The notes under the pieces are model-generated. The model was not told the origin of the DNA, did no database searches, and saw nothing but the letters and a program-made list of their open reading frames with translations. Position numbers and translations under genes: made by a program. Below are positions 39,336 through 48,220 of a DNA stretch of 64,000 nucleotides, piece by piece (within the stretch, counting starts at the first letter, position 1; each line of letters starts with the position of its first letter). The stretch covers positions 159,460-223,459 of the forward strand of contig JAYRJQ010000009.1 of assembly GCA_041906185.1 (NCBI GenBank). The letters run 5' to 3'. This stretch comes from Roseateles_B sp041906185. Its GTDB lineage: Bacteria; Pseudomonadota; Gammaproteobacteria; Burkholderiales; Burkholderiaceae_C.

Positions 39336-40666
39336 GCCGCAGCTATTTCGGGACCGACGGCATTCGCGGAACCGTCGGCCAATCGCCGATCACGCCGGAC
39401 TTCATGCTTCGCCTCGGCCATGCCGTGGGCAAGGTGCTGCGCCGCAACGGCGCGGCGCGCCCCAGCGTGCTGATCGGCAAGGACACCCGCATCTCCGGCT
39501 ACATGCTGGAGTCTTCGCTGGAGGCCGGCTTTGCCTCTGCCGGCGTGGACGTGTGGCTCACGGGCCCGCTGCCGACGCCGGGCGTTGCCTACCTGACCCG
39601 CGCCCTGCGCCAGGATCTGGGCGTGGTGATCTCCGCCTCGCACAATCCCTTCGCGGACAACGGCATCAAGTTCTTCTCGGCCAAGGGCGAGAAGCTGCCG
39701 GACGCCTGGGAGATCGCTGTCGAGCAGGCGCTGGAAGAGCCCGCCGCCTGGGTGGATTCCGCGAGTCTGGGCCGCGCCCGCCGTCTGCAGGATGCCCGCG
39801 GCCGCTACATCGAGTTCTGCAAGGCCTCCTTCAGCCAGGACCTGAGCCTGCGCGGGCTCAAGCTGGTGGTGGACGCCGCGCACGGTGCGGCCTACCACGT
39901 CGCGCCGGACGTGCTGCACGAGCTGGGTGCCGAGGTCATCTCCATCGGCTGCAGCCCGGATGGCCTGAACATCAATGACGGTGTCGGCGCCACGTCGCCC
40001 GCCGCCATCGTCAAGGCCGTCAAGGAGCACGGCGCGCATTACGGCATCGCTTTGGACGGTGACGCCGACCGTCTGCAGTTCGTCGACGCCGACGGGCGCC
40101 TCTACAACGGCGACGAGCTGCTGTACGTGATGGTGGCGGACCGCCTGGCTCAGGGGCAGCGCGTGCCGGGTGCCGTGGGCACGCTGATGACCAATATGGC
40201 CGTCGAGCTGGCGCTGAAGCGGCGCGATGTCGACTTCGTCCGTGCCAAGGTCGGTGACCGCTACGTGCTCGAAGAGCTGGTCGCCCGCGGCTGGCAGCTG
40301 GGCGGCGAGGGCTCGGGCCACCTGCTGGCTCTGGACAAGCACACCACCGGCGACGGCATGGTCAGTGCGCTGCTGGTGCTGTCGGCCATCTGCCGCACGG
40401 GCAAGAGCCTGGCGCAGCAGCTGGAGGGCGTCACGCTGTTCCCGCAGACGCTGATCAATGTGCGCATGCAGCCCGGCCAGGACTGGAAGGGCAATGCCGA
40501 GCTGGCGCGCGTCCAGGCCGAAGTCACGGCCGAGCTGGGCGATCGCGGCCGCGTGCTGATCCGCGCCTCGGGCACCGAGCCGCTGCTGCGCGTGATGGTC
40601 GAGGCCAGCGATGCCGCACTGGCGCAGTCCTGCGCCGAGCGCATGGCCGCCACGGTGCGCGCCTGA
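39332..40666 (+). CDS. glmM: Phosphoglucosamine mutase
   Basis: 444 residues; interconverts GlcN-6-P and GlcN-1-P on the way to UDP-GlcNAc. It begins SYFGTDGIRGTVG, has the phosphoserine loop VISASHNPFADNGIK (Ser at ~102), the metal loop ALDGDADR and the C-terminal phosphate loop RASGTEPLLRVM. The ATG overlaps the folP stop (ATGA). A GGAGGA ribosome site lies inside folP. Confidence 0.97.
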   Translation: MSRSYFGTDGIRGTVGQSPITPDFMLRLGHAVGKVLRRNGAARPSVLIGKDTRISGYMLESSLEAGFASAGVDVWLTGPLPTPGVAYLTRALRQDLGVVISASHNPFADNGIKFFSAKGEKLPDAWEIAVEQALEEPAAWVDSASLGRARRLQDARGRYIEFCKASFSQDLSLRGLKLVVDAAHGAAYHVAPDVLHELGAEVISIGCSPDGLNINDGVGATSPAAIVKAVKEHGAHYGIALDGDADRLQFVDADGRLYNGDELLYVMVADRLAQGQRVPGAVGTLMTNMAVELALKRRDVDFVRAKVGDRYVLEELVARGWQLGGEGSGHLLALDKHTTGDGMVSALLVLSAICRTGKSLAQQLEGVTLFPQTLINVRMQPGQDWKGNAELARVQAEVTAELGDRGRVLIRASGTEPLLRVMVEASDAALAQSCAERMAATVRA

Positions 40667-40688
40667 CCCGCCGGGACTCACCAAAACG

Positions 40689-40715
40689 AAAGGGCGCCCG
40701 ATGGGGCGCCCTTTT
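40689..40715. terminator. Bidirectional terminator between glmM and the fasciclin gene
   Basis: 10-bp stem AAAGGGCGCC / GGCGCCCTTT with a CGATGG loop, T run on the right; A-rich sequence on the left serves the convergent gene less well. Confidence 0.9.
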
Positions 40716-40766
40716 GCATGAGGAGCAGGGTGCTGAGGCGGGCCGGCCGAGGTGCCGGCGCGCAGC

Positions 40767-41249
40767 TCACTTCTTGGCCGGCATCAGCACGCGGTCGATC
40801 ACGTGGGCCACGCCATTGGTCGCGCCGATGTCGGCGCGCTGCACCACGGCGTCTTCCACGGTCACGAACTCGCCCGCGCGGGCCAGGGCCAGGGCGCTGC
40901 CCTGCAGGCTCTTGGGGCTGCTGTTCTTCACCTCGGCGGCGGGCAGCTTGCTGGCCAGCATGTGCAGGTGCAGGACGGCCTTGAGCTGCTCCTTGTCCTG
41001 GCTGAGCTTGTCCAGCGTGGCGGGCGGCAGGGCCTTGAAGGCCTCGTCGGAGGGGGCGAAGACGGTCAGCGGGCCGGCGGCGCGGAGTTCGTCCTGGAGG
41101 CCGGCCTGCACGACCAGGCGGTTGAAGGTGCTCAGCTGCGGGTCGCGGCCGAGGGTGTCGGCCAGCGGCGCGGGCGCCGGCGCCGTGGCGCAGGCCACCA
41201 GGCCGAACAGGGTGGCGCTGAGTGCGAGGATGCGGTTCAGAGGAGTCAT
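40767..41249 (-). CDS. Fasciclin (FAS1) domain lipoprotein
   Basis: 160 residues: signal with lipobox LVACAT (~17-22), then one FAS1 domain (~30-158) with the H1 motif GPLTVFAPSDEAFKAL and the C-terminal H2 region GVAHVIDRVLMP. FAS1 proteins are secreted or surface adhesion-type modules; no specific role is known here. ATG 41249 follows GGAG at a good distance, and the longer upstream frame is not used. Upstream it has three tandem 11-bp Pho-box repeats on its own strand, so it is probably induced by phosphate starvation together with the divergent pst operon. Confidence 0.88.
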   Translation of the reverse strand: MTPLNRILALSATLFGLVACATAPAPAPLADTLGRDPQLSTFNRLVVQAGLQDELRAAGPLTVFAPSDEAFKALPPATLDKLSQDKEQLKAVLHLHMLASKLPAAEVKNSSPKSLQGSALALARAGEFVTVEDAVVQRADIGATNGVAHVIDRVLMPAKK

Positions 41250-41299
41250 GTCGAGGTCTCCGCGTGACAGTGGTGAGCGATGCCCGGCAGCGTAGGCAG

Positions 41300-41332
41300 G
41301 CCACGTGACAGCGCCATGAATGCCGCATGACA
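41300..41332 (-). promoter_or_regulatory. Pho box (three 11-bp repeats) facing the fasciclin gene
   Basis: Read on the minus strand: TGTCATGCGGC, ATTCATGGCGC, TGTCACGTGGC, directly adjacent. The PhoB half-site is [CT]TGTCAT followed by four bases, in 11-bp repeats. It ends 50 bp before the fasciclin ATG. Confidence 0.75.
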
Positions 41333-41376
41333 ATTCGATGGACCCGTCCGGCAGGGGCGAACCCACTTGTCATGTG

Positions 41377-41409
41377 TGTCACGCACCCGTCACAGACCGG
41401 TCATAGCAT
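41377..41409 (+). promoter_or_regulatory. Pho box (three 11-bp repeats) of pstS
   Basis: TGTCACGCACC, CGTCACAGACC, GGTCATAGCAT in tandem, with GTCA at 41378, 41389 and 41400; a further TTGTCAT lies at 41368-41374. This is the PhoB-binding arrangement and ends 41 bp before the pstS ATG. Confidence 0.85.
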
Positions 41410-41450
41410 TCCGTTCATCGCTCAACAACCCAAAACGCGATAGGACTGAC

Positions 41451-42491
41451 ATGACGAACAAGCTGATCCGCACCGGCCTCCTGATGACCGCATTCGCCGC
41501 CGCCTGCGGCCTGGCTCAGGCACAGGATGTCACCGGCGCCGGTGCCTCCTTCCCGGCGCCCATCTACGCCAAGTGGGCCGACGCCTATCACAAGGCCAAC
41601 GGTGCCCGCATCAACTACCAGTCGGTGGGCTCCGGCGCCGGCATCCGCCAGATCAAGGCCAAGACGGTCGACTTCGGCGCCTCCGACGCGCCGCTGAAGG
41701 ACGACGAGCTGGCCAAGGACGGCCTGGTGCAGTTCCCCACCGTCATCGGCGGCGTGGTGCCCGTGGTCAACATCAAGGGCGTGGCCGCCGGCCAGCTGAA
41801 GCTCACCGGCGCCGTGCTGGGTGACATCTACCTGGGCAAGATCAGCAAGTGGAACGATGCCGCCATCGCCGCGCTGAACCCGGGCGTCGCGCTGCCGGAC
41901 GCCACGATCGCTCCGGTGCGTCGCGCCGACGGCTCGGGCACCAGCTTCCTGTTCACCAACTACCTCTCCAAGGTCAACGCCGAGTGGAAGAGCAAGGTGG
42001 GCGAGGGCACGGCCGTGAACTGGCCGACGGGCACGGGCGGCAAGGGCAACGAGGGCGTGTCGGCCTTCGTGATGCGCCTGCCCAACTCCATCGGCTATGT
42101 GGAGTACGCCTACGCCAAGCAGAACAAGATGGCCTTCGTGCAGCTGAAGAACGCCGCCGGCGCCTACGTCTCGCCGAGCGATGACGCCTTCAAGGCCGCC
42201 GCCGCCGGTGCCGAGTGGAACAAGAGCTTCTACCAGGTGCTGACCGAGCAGGCCGGCAAGGACAGCTGGCCCATTACCGGTGCCACCTTCATCCTGATGC
42301 ACAAGGTGCAGGACAAGCCCGCCGCCGCGGCCGCCAGCCTGAAGTTCTTCGACTGGGCCTACACCCAGGGCGACAAGATGGCCGATGACCTCGACTACGT
42401 GCCGCTGCCCGGCTCCGTCAAGGATCTGATCCGCAAGCAGTGGGCCGACCAGATCAAGGACGCCGCTGGCAAGGCGATCAGCCTCAAGTAA
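41451..42491 (+). CDS. pstS: Phosphate ABC transporter, periplasmic phosphate-binding protein
   Basis: 346 residues with a signal peptide (~1-24, GLAQAQ). The mature protein shows the phosphate-binding motifs TGAGASFPAPIY, SVGSGAGIRQI, FGASDAPL and RADGSGTSFLF. It delivers phosphate to PstCA. Preceded by the Pho box and TAGGA ribosome site; followed by a hairpin that probably keeps its mRNA more abundant than pstCAB. Confidence 0.97.
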   Translation: MTNKLIRTGLLMTAFAAACGLAQAQDVTGAGASFPAPIYAKWADAYHKANGARINYQSVGSGAGIRQIKAKTVDFGASDAPLKDDELAKDGLVQFPTVIGGVVPVVNIKGVAAGQLKLTGAVLGDIYLGKISKWNDAAIAALNPGVALPDATIAPVRRADGSGTSFLFTNYLSKVNAEWKSKVGEGTAVNWPTGTGGKGNEGVSAFVMRLPNSIGYVEYAYAKQNKMAFVQLKNAAGAYVSPSDDAFKAAAAGAEWNKSFYQVLTEQAGKDSWPITGATFILMHKVQDKPAAAAASLKFFDWAYTQGDKMADDLDYVPLPGSVKDLIRKQWADQIKDAAGKAISLK

Positions 42492-42519
42492 GTCCCCAAG
42501 AAGAGCAGCCATGCGACCC

Positions 42520-42552
42520 ATGCCCCGACGCTGCACCCTGGCGCCGGGGCAT
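42520..42552 (+). promoter_or_regulatory. Intercistronic hairpin between pstS and pstC
   Basis: 8-bp stem ATGCCCCG / CGGGGCAT with a 17-base GC-rich loop, no T run. A likely 3' stabiliser or partial processing point that lets pstS exceed pstC in expression. Confidence 0.6.
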
Positions 42553-42609
42553 CTGTTCATCAATTGAATGCGCCTGAGCTGCCCAAAGCACCGTATCGTG
42601 GAGGATTCC

Positions 42610-43641
42610 ATGGCCGCCGTACTGACACCCCCTATGACCGACTCCAACGACGCGGATCGCGCCCGCAAGAAGGTGCTGCCGCAGGGCCAGCCGCCCGAGC
42701 GCCGCCGCACGCTGCCCTGGGCCGACGCGCTCTTCGCCGGCCTGGCGCAAGGCGCCGCCTGGCTGACGCTGGCGCTGCTGGCAGGCATCCTGCTGTCCTT
42801 GCTGCTGGGCGCCATGCCGGCGATCCGCGAGTTCGGCCTGGGCTTCCTGCTCAGCAAGGACTGGGATCCCGTGCAGGAGAAGTTCGGCGGACTCGTGATG
42901 ATCTACGGCACGCTGATGACCTCCTTCATCGCGCTGCTGATCGCCGTGCCGGTGAGCTTCGGCATCGCGATCTTCCTGACCGAGCTGTCGCCCAGCTGGC
43001 TGCGCGGCCCGCTGGGCATCGCGGTGGAACTGCTGGCCGCCGTGCCGTCCATCGTGTACGGCATGTGGGGCCTCCTGGTCTTCGGCCCCATCCTTTCGAC
43101 CTTCGTGCAGCAGCCGCTGCAGAAGCTCTTTGACGGCGTGCCCTATCTCGGCGCGCTGTTCACCGGGCCGCCGGTGGGCATCGGCATCCTGTCGGCCGGC
43201 ATCATCCTGGCCATCATGATCATTCCCTTCATCGCCTCGGTGATGCGCGACGTCTTCGAGGTCACGCCCCCGATGCTGAAGGAATCCGCCTACGGCCTCG
43301 GCGCCACGACCTGGGAAGTGGTGTGGAAGGTCGTGCTGCCCTTCACCAAGACCGGCGTCGTCGGCGGCGTGATGCTGGGCCTGGGCCGCGCCCTGGGCGA
43401 GACCATGGCCGTCACCTTCGTGATCGGCAACATGAACCAGCTGAACTCGCCCTCGATCTTCGAGGCCGCGAACAGCATCACCTCCGCCCTGGCCAACGAG
43501 TTCGCCGAAGCCGGCGAAGGCCTGCACCAGGCCTCGCTGATCTACCTGGGCCTCGTGCTGTTCTTCATCACCTTCGTGGTGCTGAGCTTCTCCAAGATCC
43601 TGCTGAGCCGCCTGAAGAAGAGCGAAGGAGCCCGCGCATGA
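42610..43641 (+). CDS. pstC: Phosphate ABC transporter permease PstC
   Basis: 343 residues with six transmembrane helices and the permease EAA-type loop (PPMLKESAYGLGATTWEVVWKVVLP region). It forms the inner-membrane channel with PstA. ATG 42610 (MAAVLTPPM) follows GTGGAGGATT; an ATG at 42568 is not preceded by a ribosome site. Its TGA overlaps the pstA ATG. Confidence 0.96.
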   Translation: MAAVLTPPMTDSNDADRARKKVLPQGQPPERRRTLPWADALFAGLAQGAAWLTLALLAGILLSLLLGAMPAIREFGLGFLLSKDWDPVQEKFGGLVMIYGTLMTSFIALLIAVPVSFGIAIFLTELSPSWLRGPLGIAVELLAAVPSIVYGMWGLLVFGPILSTFVQQPLQKLFDGVPYLGALFTGPPVGIGILSAGIILAIMIIPFIASVMRDVFEVTPPMLKESAYGLGATTWEVVWKVVLPFTKTGVVGGVMLGLGRALGETMAVTFVIGNMNQLNSPSIFEAANSITSALANEFAEAGEGLHQASLIYLGLVLFFITFVVLSFSKILLSRLKKSEGARA

Positions 43642-44513
43642 ATACCACCGTCGCCCCGTCGATGGACCCCAAGCGCCTGCGCCACCACGCGCGCCGCAAG
43701 CGCACCAACGCCATCGCGCTGACCCTGTCCCTCGCGGCCATGGCCTTCGGCGTCTTCTGGCTGATCTGGATCCTGTTCGAGACCGTGCGCCTCGGCATCG
43801 ACGGCCTCAACTGGGCCACCTTCACCGAGATGACCCCGCCGCCGCAGGCGGAGGTCGGCGGCCTGGCCAACGCCATCTTCGGCTCCATCACGATGGTCGG
43901 TCTGGCCACGCTGCTGGGCACGCCCATCGGCATCCTGGCGGGCGTCTACCTGGCCGAGTACGGGCAGAAGACCCGCCTCGGTTCCTCGGTGCGCTTCATC
44001 AACGACATCCTGCTGTCGGCGCCGTCCATCGTCATCGGCCTGTTCGTGTATGCCGTGGTGGTGTCGCGCATGAAGACCTTCTCGGGTCTGGCCGGCGTGC
44101 TGGCCCTGGCGCTGATCGTGATCCCGGTGGTGATCCGCACGACCGAGAACATGCTGACGCTGGTGCCCAACGCACTGCGCGAGGCGGCCTATGCCCTGGG
44201 CACGCCGAAGTGGAAGGTCATCCTCTCGGTGACGCTCAAGTCGGCCCGCGCCGGCGTCATCACCGGTGTGCTGCTGGCCCTGGCCCGCATCTCCGGCGAA
44301 ACGGCACCGCTGCTGTTCACGGCCCTGTCCAACCAGTTCTGGACCTCGTCCCTGGGCGAGCCGATGGCCAGCCTGCCGGTCACCATCTTCAAGTTCGCCA
44401 TGAGCCCCTACGAAAACTGGCAGAAGCTGGCGTGGGCGGGCGTCTTCCTCATCACCATGGGCGTCCTCGCGCTGAACATCCTGGCGCGCGTCCTGTTCAA
44501 GAAAAAGCACTGA
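43638..44513 (+). CDS. pstA: Phosphate ABC transporter permease PstA
   Basis: 291 residues, six transmembrane helices, with the conserved loop NALREAAYALGTPKW before LARISGETAPLLFTA. Partner of PstC. The basic N-terminus (~12-23, KRLRHHARRKRT) precedes the first helix. ATGA overlap with pstC and 12-bp gap to pstB. Confidence 0.96.
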   Translation: MNTTVAPSMDPKRLRHHARRKRTNAIALTLSLAAMAFGVFWLIWILFETVRLGIDGLNWATFTEMTPPPQAEVGGLANAIFGSITMVGLATLLGTPIGILAGVYLAEYGQKTRLGSSVRFINDILLSAPSIVIGLFVYAVVVSRMKTFSGLAGVLALALIVIPVVIRTTENMLTLVPNALREAAYALGTPKWKVILSVTLKSARAGVITGVLLALARISGETAPLLFTALSNQFWTSSLGEPMASLPVTIFKFAMSPYENWQKLAWAGVFLITMGVLALNILARVLFKKKH

Positions 44514-44525
44514 AGCGAGAGAGTC

Positions 44526-45311
44526 ATGGATACCAAGGTCGAAATGCCCATCACCGAGCGTGCCAAGCTGTCGGTGCGCAACCTGAACTTCTTCTACGGC
44601 AACTTCCACGCCCTCAAGAACATCAACCTGGACATCCCGGAGAAGAAGGTCACCGCCTTCATCGGGCCGTCGGGCTGCGGCAAGTCCACGCTGCTGCGCA
44701 CGCTGAACCGCATGTTCGAGCTCTACCCCGAGCAGCGCGCCGAAGGGCAGATTCTGCTCGATGGCAGCGACATCCTCTCCAGCGGCGAGGACGTCTCGCT
44801 GATCCGCGCCAAGGTCGGCATGGTCTTCCAGAAGCCCACGCCGTTCCCCATGTCCATCTACGACAACATCGCCTTCGGCGTGCGCCTCTTCGAGACGCTG
44901 CCGCGCGTGGAGATGGACGAGCGCGTGGAGTGGGCCCTGAAGAAGGCCGCGCTGTGGAACGAGGTCAAGGACAAGCTCAACCAGAGCGGCTCCGGCCTCT
45001 CCGGCGGCCAGCAGCAGCGTCTGTGCATCGCCCGCGGCATTGCCATCAAGCCCGAGGTGCTGCTCCTGGACGAGCCGTGCTCGGCACTGGACCCCATCTC
45101 CACCGGCAAGATCGAGGAGCTGATCCACGAGCTCAAGACCGACTACACGGTGGCCATCGTGACCCACAACATGCAGCAGGCCGCCCGCTGCTCGGACTAC
45201 ACGGCCTATATGTACCTGGGCGACCTGATCGAGTTCGGTCCGACGGCCGAGCTGTTCATGAAGCCCAAGCGCAAGGACACGGAGGACTACATCACCGGGC
45301 GCTTCGGCTGA
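44526..45311 (+). CDS. pstB: Phosphate ABC transporter ATP-binding protein
   Basis: 261 residues. Walker A GPSGCGKST (~47-55), Q-loop VFQKPTPFPMS, ABC signature LSGGQQQRLCIARG, Walker B LLLDEPCSALDP, H-loop VTHNMQQA. It powers PstCA and takes part in signalling to PhoR through PhoU. 96 bp separate it from phoU. Confidence 0.97.
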   Translation: MDTKVEMPITERAKLSVRNLNFFYGNFHALKNINLDIPEKKVTAFIGPSGCGKSTLLRTLNRMFELYPEQRAEGQILLDGSDILSSGEDVSLIRAKVGMVFQKPTPFPMSIYDNIAFGVRLFETLPRVEMDERVEWALKKAALWNEVKDKLNQSGSGLSGGQQQRLCIARGIAIKPEVLLLDEPCSALDPISTGKIEELIHELKTDYTVAIVTHNMQQAARCSDYTAYMYLGDLIEFGPTAELFMKPKRKDTEDYITGRFG

Positions 45312-45407
45312 GGCCTGCCCGCGGATGTGCCGGGGCGGGCGGGGCCCGCGCCGGGGAAATCAATGGAGGCCGCCGGCTGAGCGGGGGCCTTCGCAAGGAG
45401 CAAAAGA

Positions 45408-46118
45408 ATGAGTGACAAGCATCTCTCCACCCAGTTCGATGCCGAGCTGAGCGGCATTTCGACCCGCGTGCTGGAAATGGGCGGGCTGGTCGAGGCGCAG
45501 GTGGCGCAGTCGGTCGAGGCCCTGATCAACTTCAGTGGCGACCTCGCCGCGACCGTGCTCAAGACGGAGGAGCGCGTGAATGCCATGGAGGTCGAGATCG
45601 ATCGCGACCTCTCCAGCATCATCGCCCGCCGCCAGCCCACGGCGCGGGACCTGCGGCTGCTGATCGCGGTTTCCAAGACCATCGCCAACCTCGAGCGCGT
45701 GGGCGACGAGGCCGCCCGCGTGGCCCGCACCGTGCAGCGCCTGATCAACGAGGGCGTCTCCGGCCGCCTGCGCCTGCCGATGTCCGACCTCAGCTTCGAG
45801 GCCGAGCTCGCGACGGCCCAGCTGCGCAAGGCGCTGGACGCGTTTGCACGCCTGGATGTGGATCGTGCCCTGGAAGTGTTGAAGCAGGATGACGCCATCG
45901 ACAAGGAATTCGATGGCCTGATGCGCAAGCTCATCACGTACATGATGGAAGACCCGCGCACCATCTCCGCCAGCATCGACCTCATCTTCGTGGCCAAGGC
46001 CATCGAGCGCGTGGGCGACCACGCCAAGAACCTCGCCGAGGTCATCATCTACGTGGTGAAGGGCACCGATGTGCGCCACAACACCCCGGACGCCGTGGCC
46101 ACCATGGTCAAGCCCTGA
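45408..46118 (+). CDS. phoU: Phosphate-signalling regulator PhoU
   Basis: 236 residues, two PhoU three-helix repeats (~12-105 and ~118-220). Metal-binding acidic patches ERVNAMEVEIDRD and DDAIDKEFDG are present in each repeat. It couples the Pst transporter to PhoR and represses the Pho response when phosphate is plentiful. AAGGAG lies 8 bp before the ATG. Confidence 0.96.
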   Translation: MSDKHLSTQFDAELSGISTRVLEMGGLVEAQVAQSVEALINFSGDLAATVLKTEERVNAMEVEIDRDLSSIIARRQPTARDLRLLIAVSKTIANLERVGDEAARVARTVQRLINEGVSGRLRLPMSDLSFEAELATAQLRKALDAFARLDVDRALEVLKQDDAIDKEFDGLMRKLITYMMEDPRTISASIDLIFVAKAIERVGDHAKNLAEVIIYVVKGTDVRHNTPDAVATMVKP

Positions 46119-46142
46119 CCCCATCGACGGAGCACACGAAAC

Positions 46143-46853
46143 ATGAGCCGCATTCTTGTCGTCGAGGACGAAGGCGCGATCGCCGAACTGATTTCCATCA
46201 ACCTGCGCCACGCGGGCTTCGAAGTGACCCTGGCGGGCAGTGCCGACCAGGCGCAGCTCGAGGTCGACCGCGTGCTGCCCGACCTCGTTGTGCTGGATTG
46301 GATGCTGCCGGGGCAGTCCGGCCTCGGCCTCGCCCGCCAGTGGCGCTCGGCCGCCCGCACGAAGGAGCTGCCGATCATCATGCTGACGGCGCGGGCGGAG
46401 GAGAGCGACAAGGTCTCGGGCCTCGATGCCGGCGCCGATGACTACCTCACCAAGCCCTTCTCCACCAACGAGCTGCTGGCCCGCATCCGCGCGGTGCTGC
46501 GCCGCAAGGCGCCCGAGGCGCTGGACTCGGTGGTCGAGGTCGGCGCGCTGAGCCTCGATCCCGGCACCCGCCGCGTGAGCCGAGAGGGCGTGGAAGTGAA
46601 GCTGGGCCCGACCGAGTTCCGCCTGCTGCATTTCTTCATGACGCACCCGGAGCGCGTGCACAGCCGCTCGCAGCTGCTGGACCGCGTCTGGGGCGATCAC
46701 GTCTTCATCGAGGAGCGCACTGTCGACGTGCACGTCAAGCGCCTGCGCGAGGCGCTCGAGAAGGTGCAGTGCCAACGCATGATCGAGACGGTGCGGGGCG
46801 CCGGCTACCGGCTGACCCAGCAGGTGGCGGTGGCCTCTGCCTCGCTGACATGA
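46143..46853 (+). CDS. phoB: Phosphate regulon response regulator PhoB
   Basis: 236 residues. Receiver domain with acidic DE (9-10), phospho-acceptor Asp52 (VVLDWMLPG) and Lys in DYLTKPF; OmpR-type winged helix (~135-228: LGPTEFRLLHFFMTHPERVHSRSQLLDRVWG, TVDVHVKRLR). It should bind the 11-bp repeats before pstS and the fasciclin gene. ATGA overlap with phoR. Confidence 0.97.
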   Translation: MSRILVVEDEGAIAELISINLRHAGFEVTLAGSADQAQLEVDRVLPDLVVLDWMLPGQSGLGLARQWRSAARTKELPIIMLTARAEESDKVSGLDAGADDYLTKPFSTNELLARIRAVLRRKAPEALDSVVEVGALSLDPGTRRVSREGVEVKLGPTEFRLLHFFMTHPERVHSRSQLLDRVWGDHVFIEERTVDVHVKRLREALEKVQCQRMIETVRGAGYRLTQQVAVASASLT

Positions 46854-48208
46854 CCTGGATGCTGCCTCGCGCCGTGCTGGCGGCGCTGGCCGTACTGCTG
46901 GGTGCCGGGCTGGCCTGGTGGATCGGCAGCTGGTGGCCGCAGTGGCCGTGGCTGCCGCCGCTGTTGGGCTCGCTCATCGGCGTGGCGGCGCTGTTCACGG
47001 TGGACTCCTTGCGGGCTCACCGGCTGATGCAGTGGCTGCGCGGGGCGCTCGCGGGCGCCGCGCCGCGCGACCGCGGGCTGTGGGGTGAGCTTGCGTACCG
47101 CGTGGAGCGCGCCGTGCGCGACCGCGACCGCGCCATCGAGCGCGAGCGGCAGGAGCTGCTGCAGTTCCTCTCCGCCATCGAGGCCTCGCCCAATGGCGTG
47201 CTGATGCTCGATGCCGACGATCACATCCGCTGGTGCAACCGCGTGGCGGCGGATCACTTTTCGCTGGACCCGCAGCGCGACCGCGATCAGCGCGTGACCA
47301 ACCTCGTGCGCTTCCCGGCCTTCGTGGCGCTGCTGCAGTCGGGGGACTATCAGCAGCCGCTGGTGCTTTCGCATGTGCGCGGGCGCCTCACCTTGGCGGT
47401 CGTCGTGCGGGCCTATGGCGACGGCATGCGCCTCGTGCTGACGCAGGACATCACCGAGCGCGAGCGCGCCGAGACCATGCGCCGGGACTTCGTGGCCAAT
47501 GTCTCGCACGAGATCCGCACGCCGCTGACCGTGCTGGCCGGCTTCATCGAGACCATGGCCTCGCTGCCGCTGACCGAGCCCGAGCGCAAGCGCGTGCTGA
47601 GCCTGATGACGCAGCAGACGCAGCGCATGCAGGCGCTGGTGAGTGACCTGCTCACGCTGGCGCAGCTGGAAGGCAGCCCGCGTCCGAATGCCGACCGCTG
47701 GGTGGGCGCGCAGTCGCTGCTGCAGCGCGTGCTCAACGATGCCTCGGCGCTCTCCAATGGTCGTCATGAGCTGGTGCTGCACAGCGGGCCGGCGGCCGAG
47801 CTGGCCGGCGTGGAGGCGGAGCTGCTGAGCGCCGTCGCCAATCTCGCCAACAATGCCGTGCGCTACACGCCGGACGGCGGCCGCATCGAGCTCAGCTTTG
47901 CGATGCTGCCGGACGGCTCGGGTGAGATCCTCGTCAGCGACACCGGCCAGGGCATCTCCCGCGAGCATCTGCCGCGGCTCACGGAGCGCTTCTACCGCGT
48001 GGACGGCAGCCGCAGCCGCGACACCGGGGGCACCGGCCTCGGGCTGTCCATCGTCAAGCACGTGGCCCAGCGCCATGGCGGCGAGTTGAAGATCGACAGC
48101 GAGGTGGGCAAGGGCTCCCGCTTCCGCCTGGCGATGCCGGCCGCACGGGTGCGCAGTGTCGAGGCGCTGGGCGTCGAGGCCGCACGGGTGCCCGAGAGCA
48201 CCCTGTAG
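46850..48208 (+). CDS. phoR: Phosphate regulon sensor histidine kinase PhoR
   Basis: 452 residues. Two N-terminal transmembrane helices (~5-22 and ~28-50) with almost no periplasmic loop, a PAS-type domain (~100-200), HisKA with His in NVSHEIRTPL (~220), and HATPase with N-box NLANNAVRYTP, DTGQGIS and TGLGLSIVKH. The missing periplasmic sensor fits PhoR, which reads the PstSCAB/PhoU state. Convergent with the next gene across only 12 bp, with no terminator seen. Confidence 0.96.
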   Translation: MTWMLPRAVLAALAVLLGAGLAWWIGSWWPQWPWLPPLLGSLIGVAALFTVDSLRAHRLMQWLRGALAGAAPRDRGLWGELAYRVERAVRDRDRAIERERQELLQFLSAIEASPNGVLMLDADDHIRWCNRVAADHFSLDPQRDRDQRVTNLVRFPAFVALLQSGDYQQPLVLSHVRGRLTLAVVVRAYGDGMRLVLTQDITERERAETMRRDFVANVSHEIRTPLTVLAGFIETMASLPLTEPERKRVLSLMTQQTQRMQALVSDLLTLAQLEGSPRPNADRWVGAQSLLQRVLNDASALSNGRHELVLHSGPAAELAGVEAELLSAVANLANNAVRYTPDGGRIELSFAMLPDGSGEILVSDTGQGISREHLPRLTERFYRVDGSRSRDTGGTGLGLSIVKHVAQRHGGELKIDSEVGKGSRFRLAMPAARVRSVEALGVEAARVPESTL

Positions 48209-48220
48209 CAGGCGAGACCG

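Noticed and set aside
45312..45407. Separate Pho box or promoter before phoU
   Set aside because: No 11-bp GTCA repeats; only GC-rich sequence and a normal AAGGAG ribosome site.
48209..48220. Terminator between phoR and the convergent membrane-protein gene
   Set aside because: The 12-bp gap has no inverted repeat or T run.
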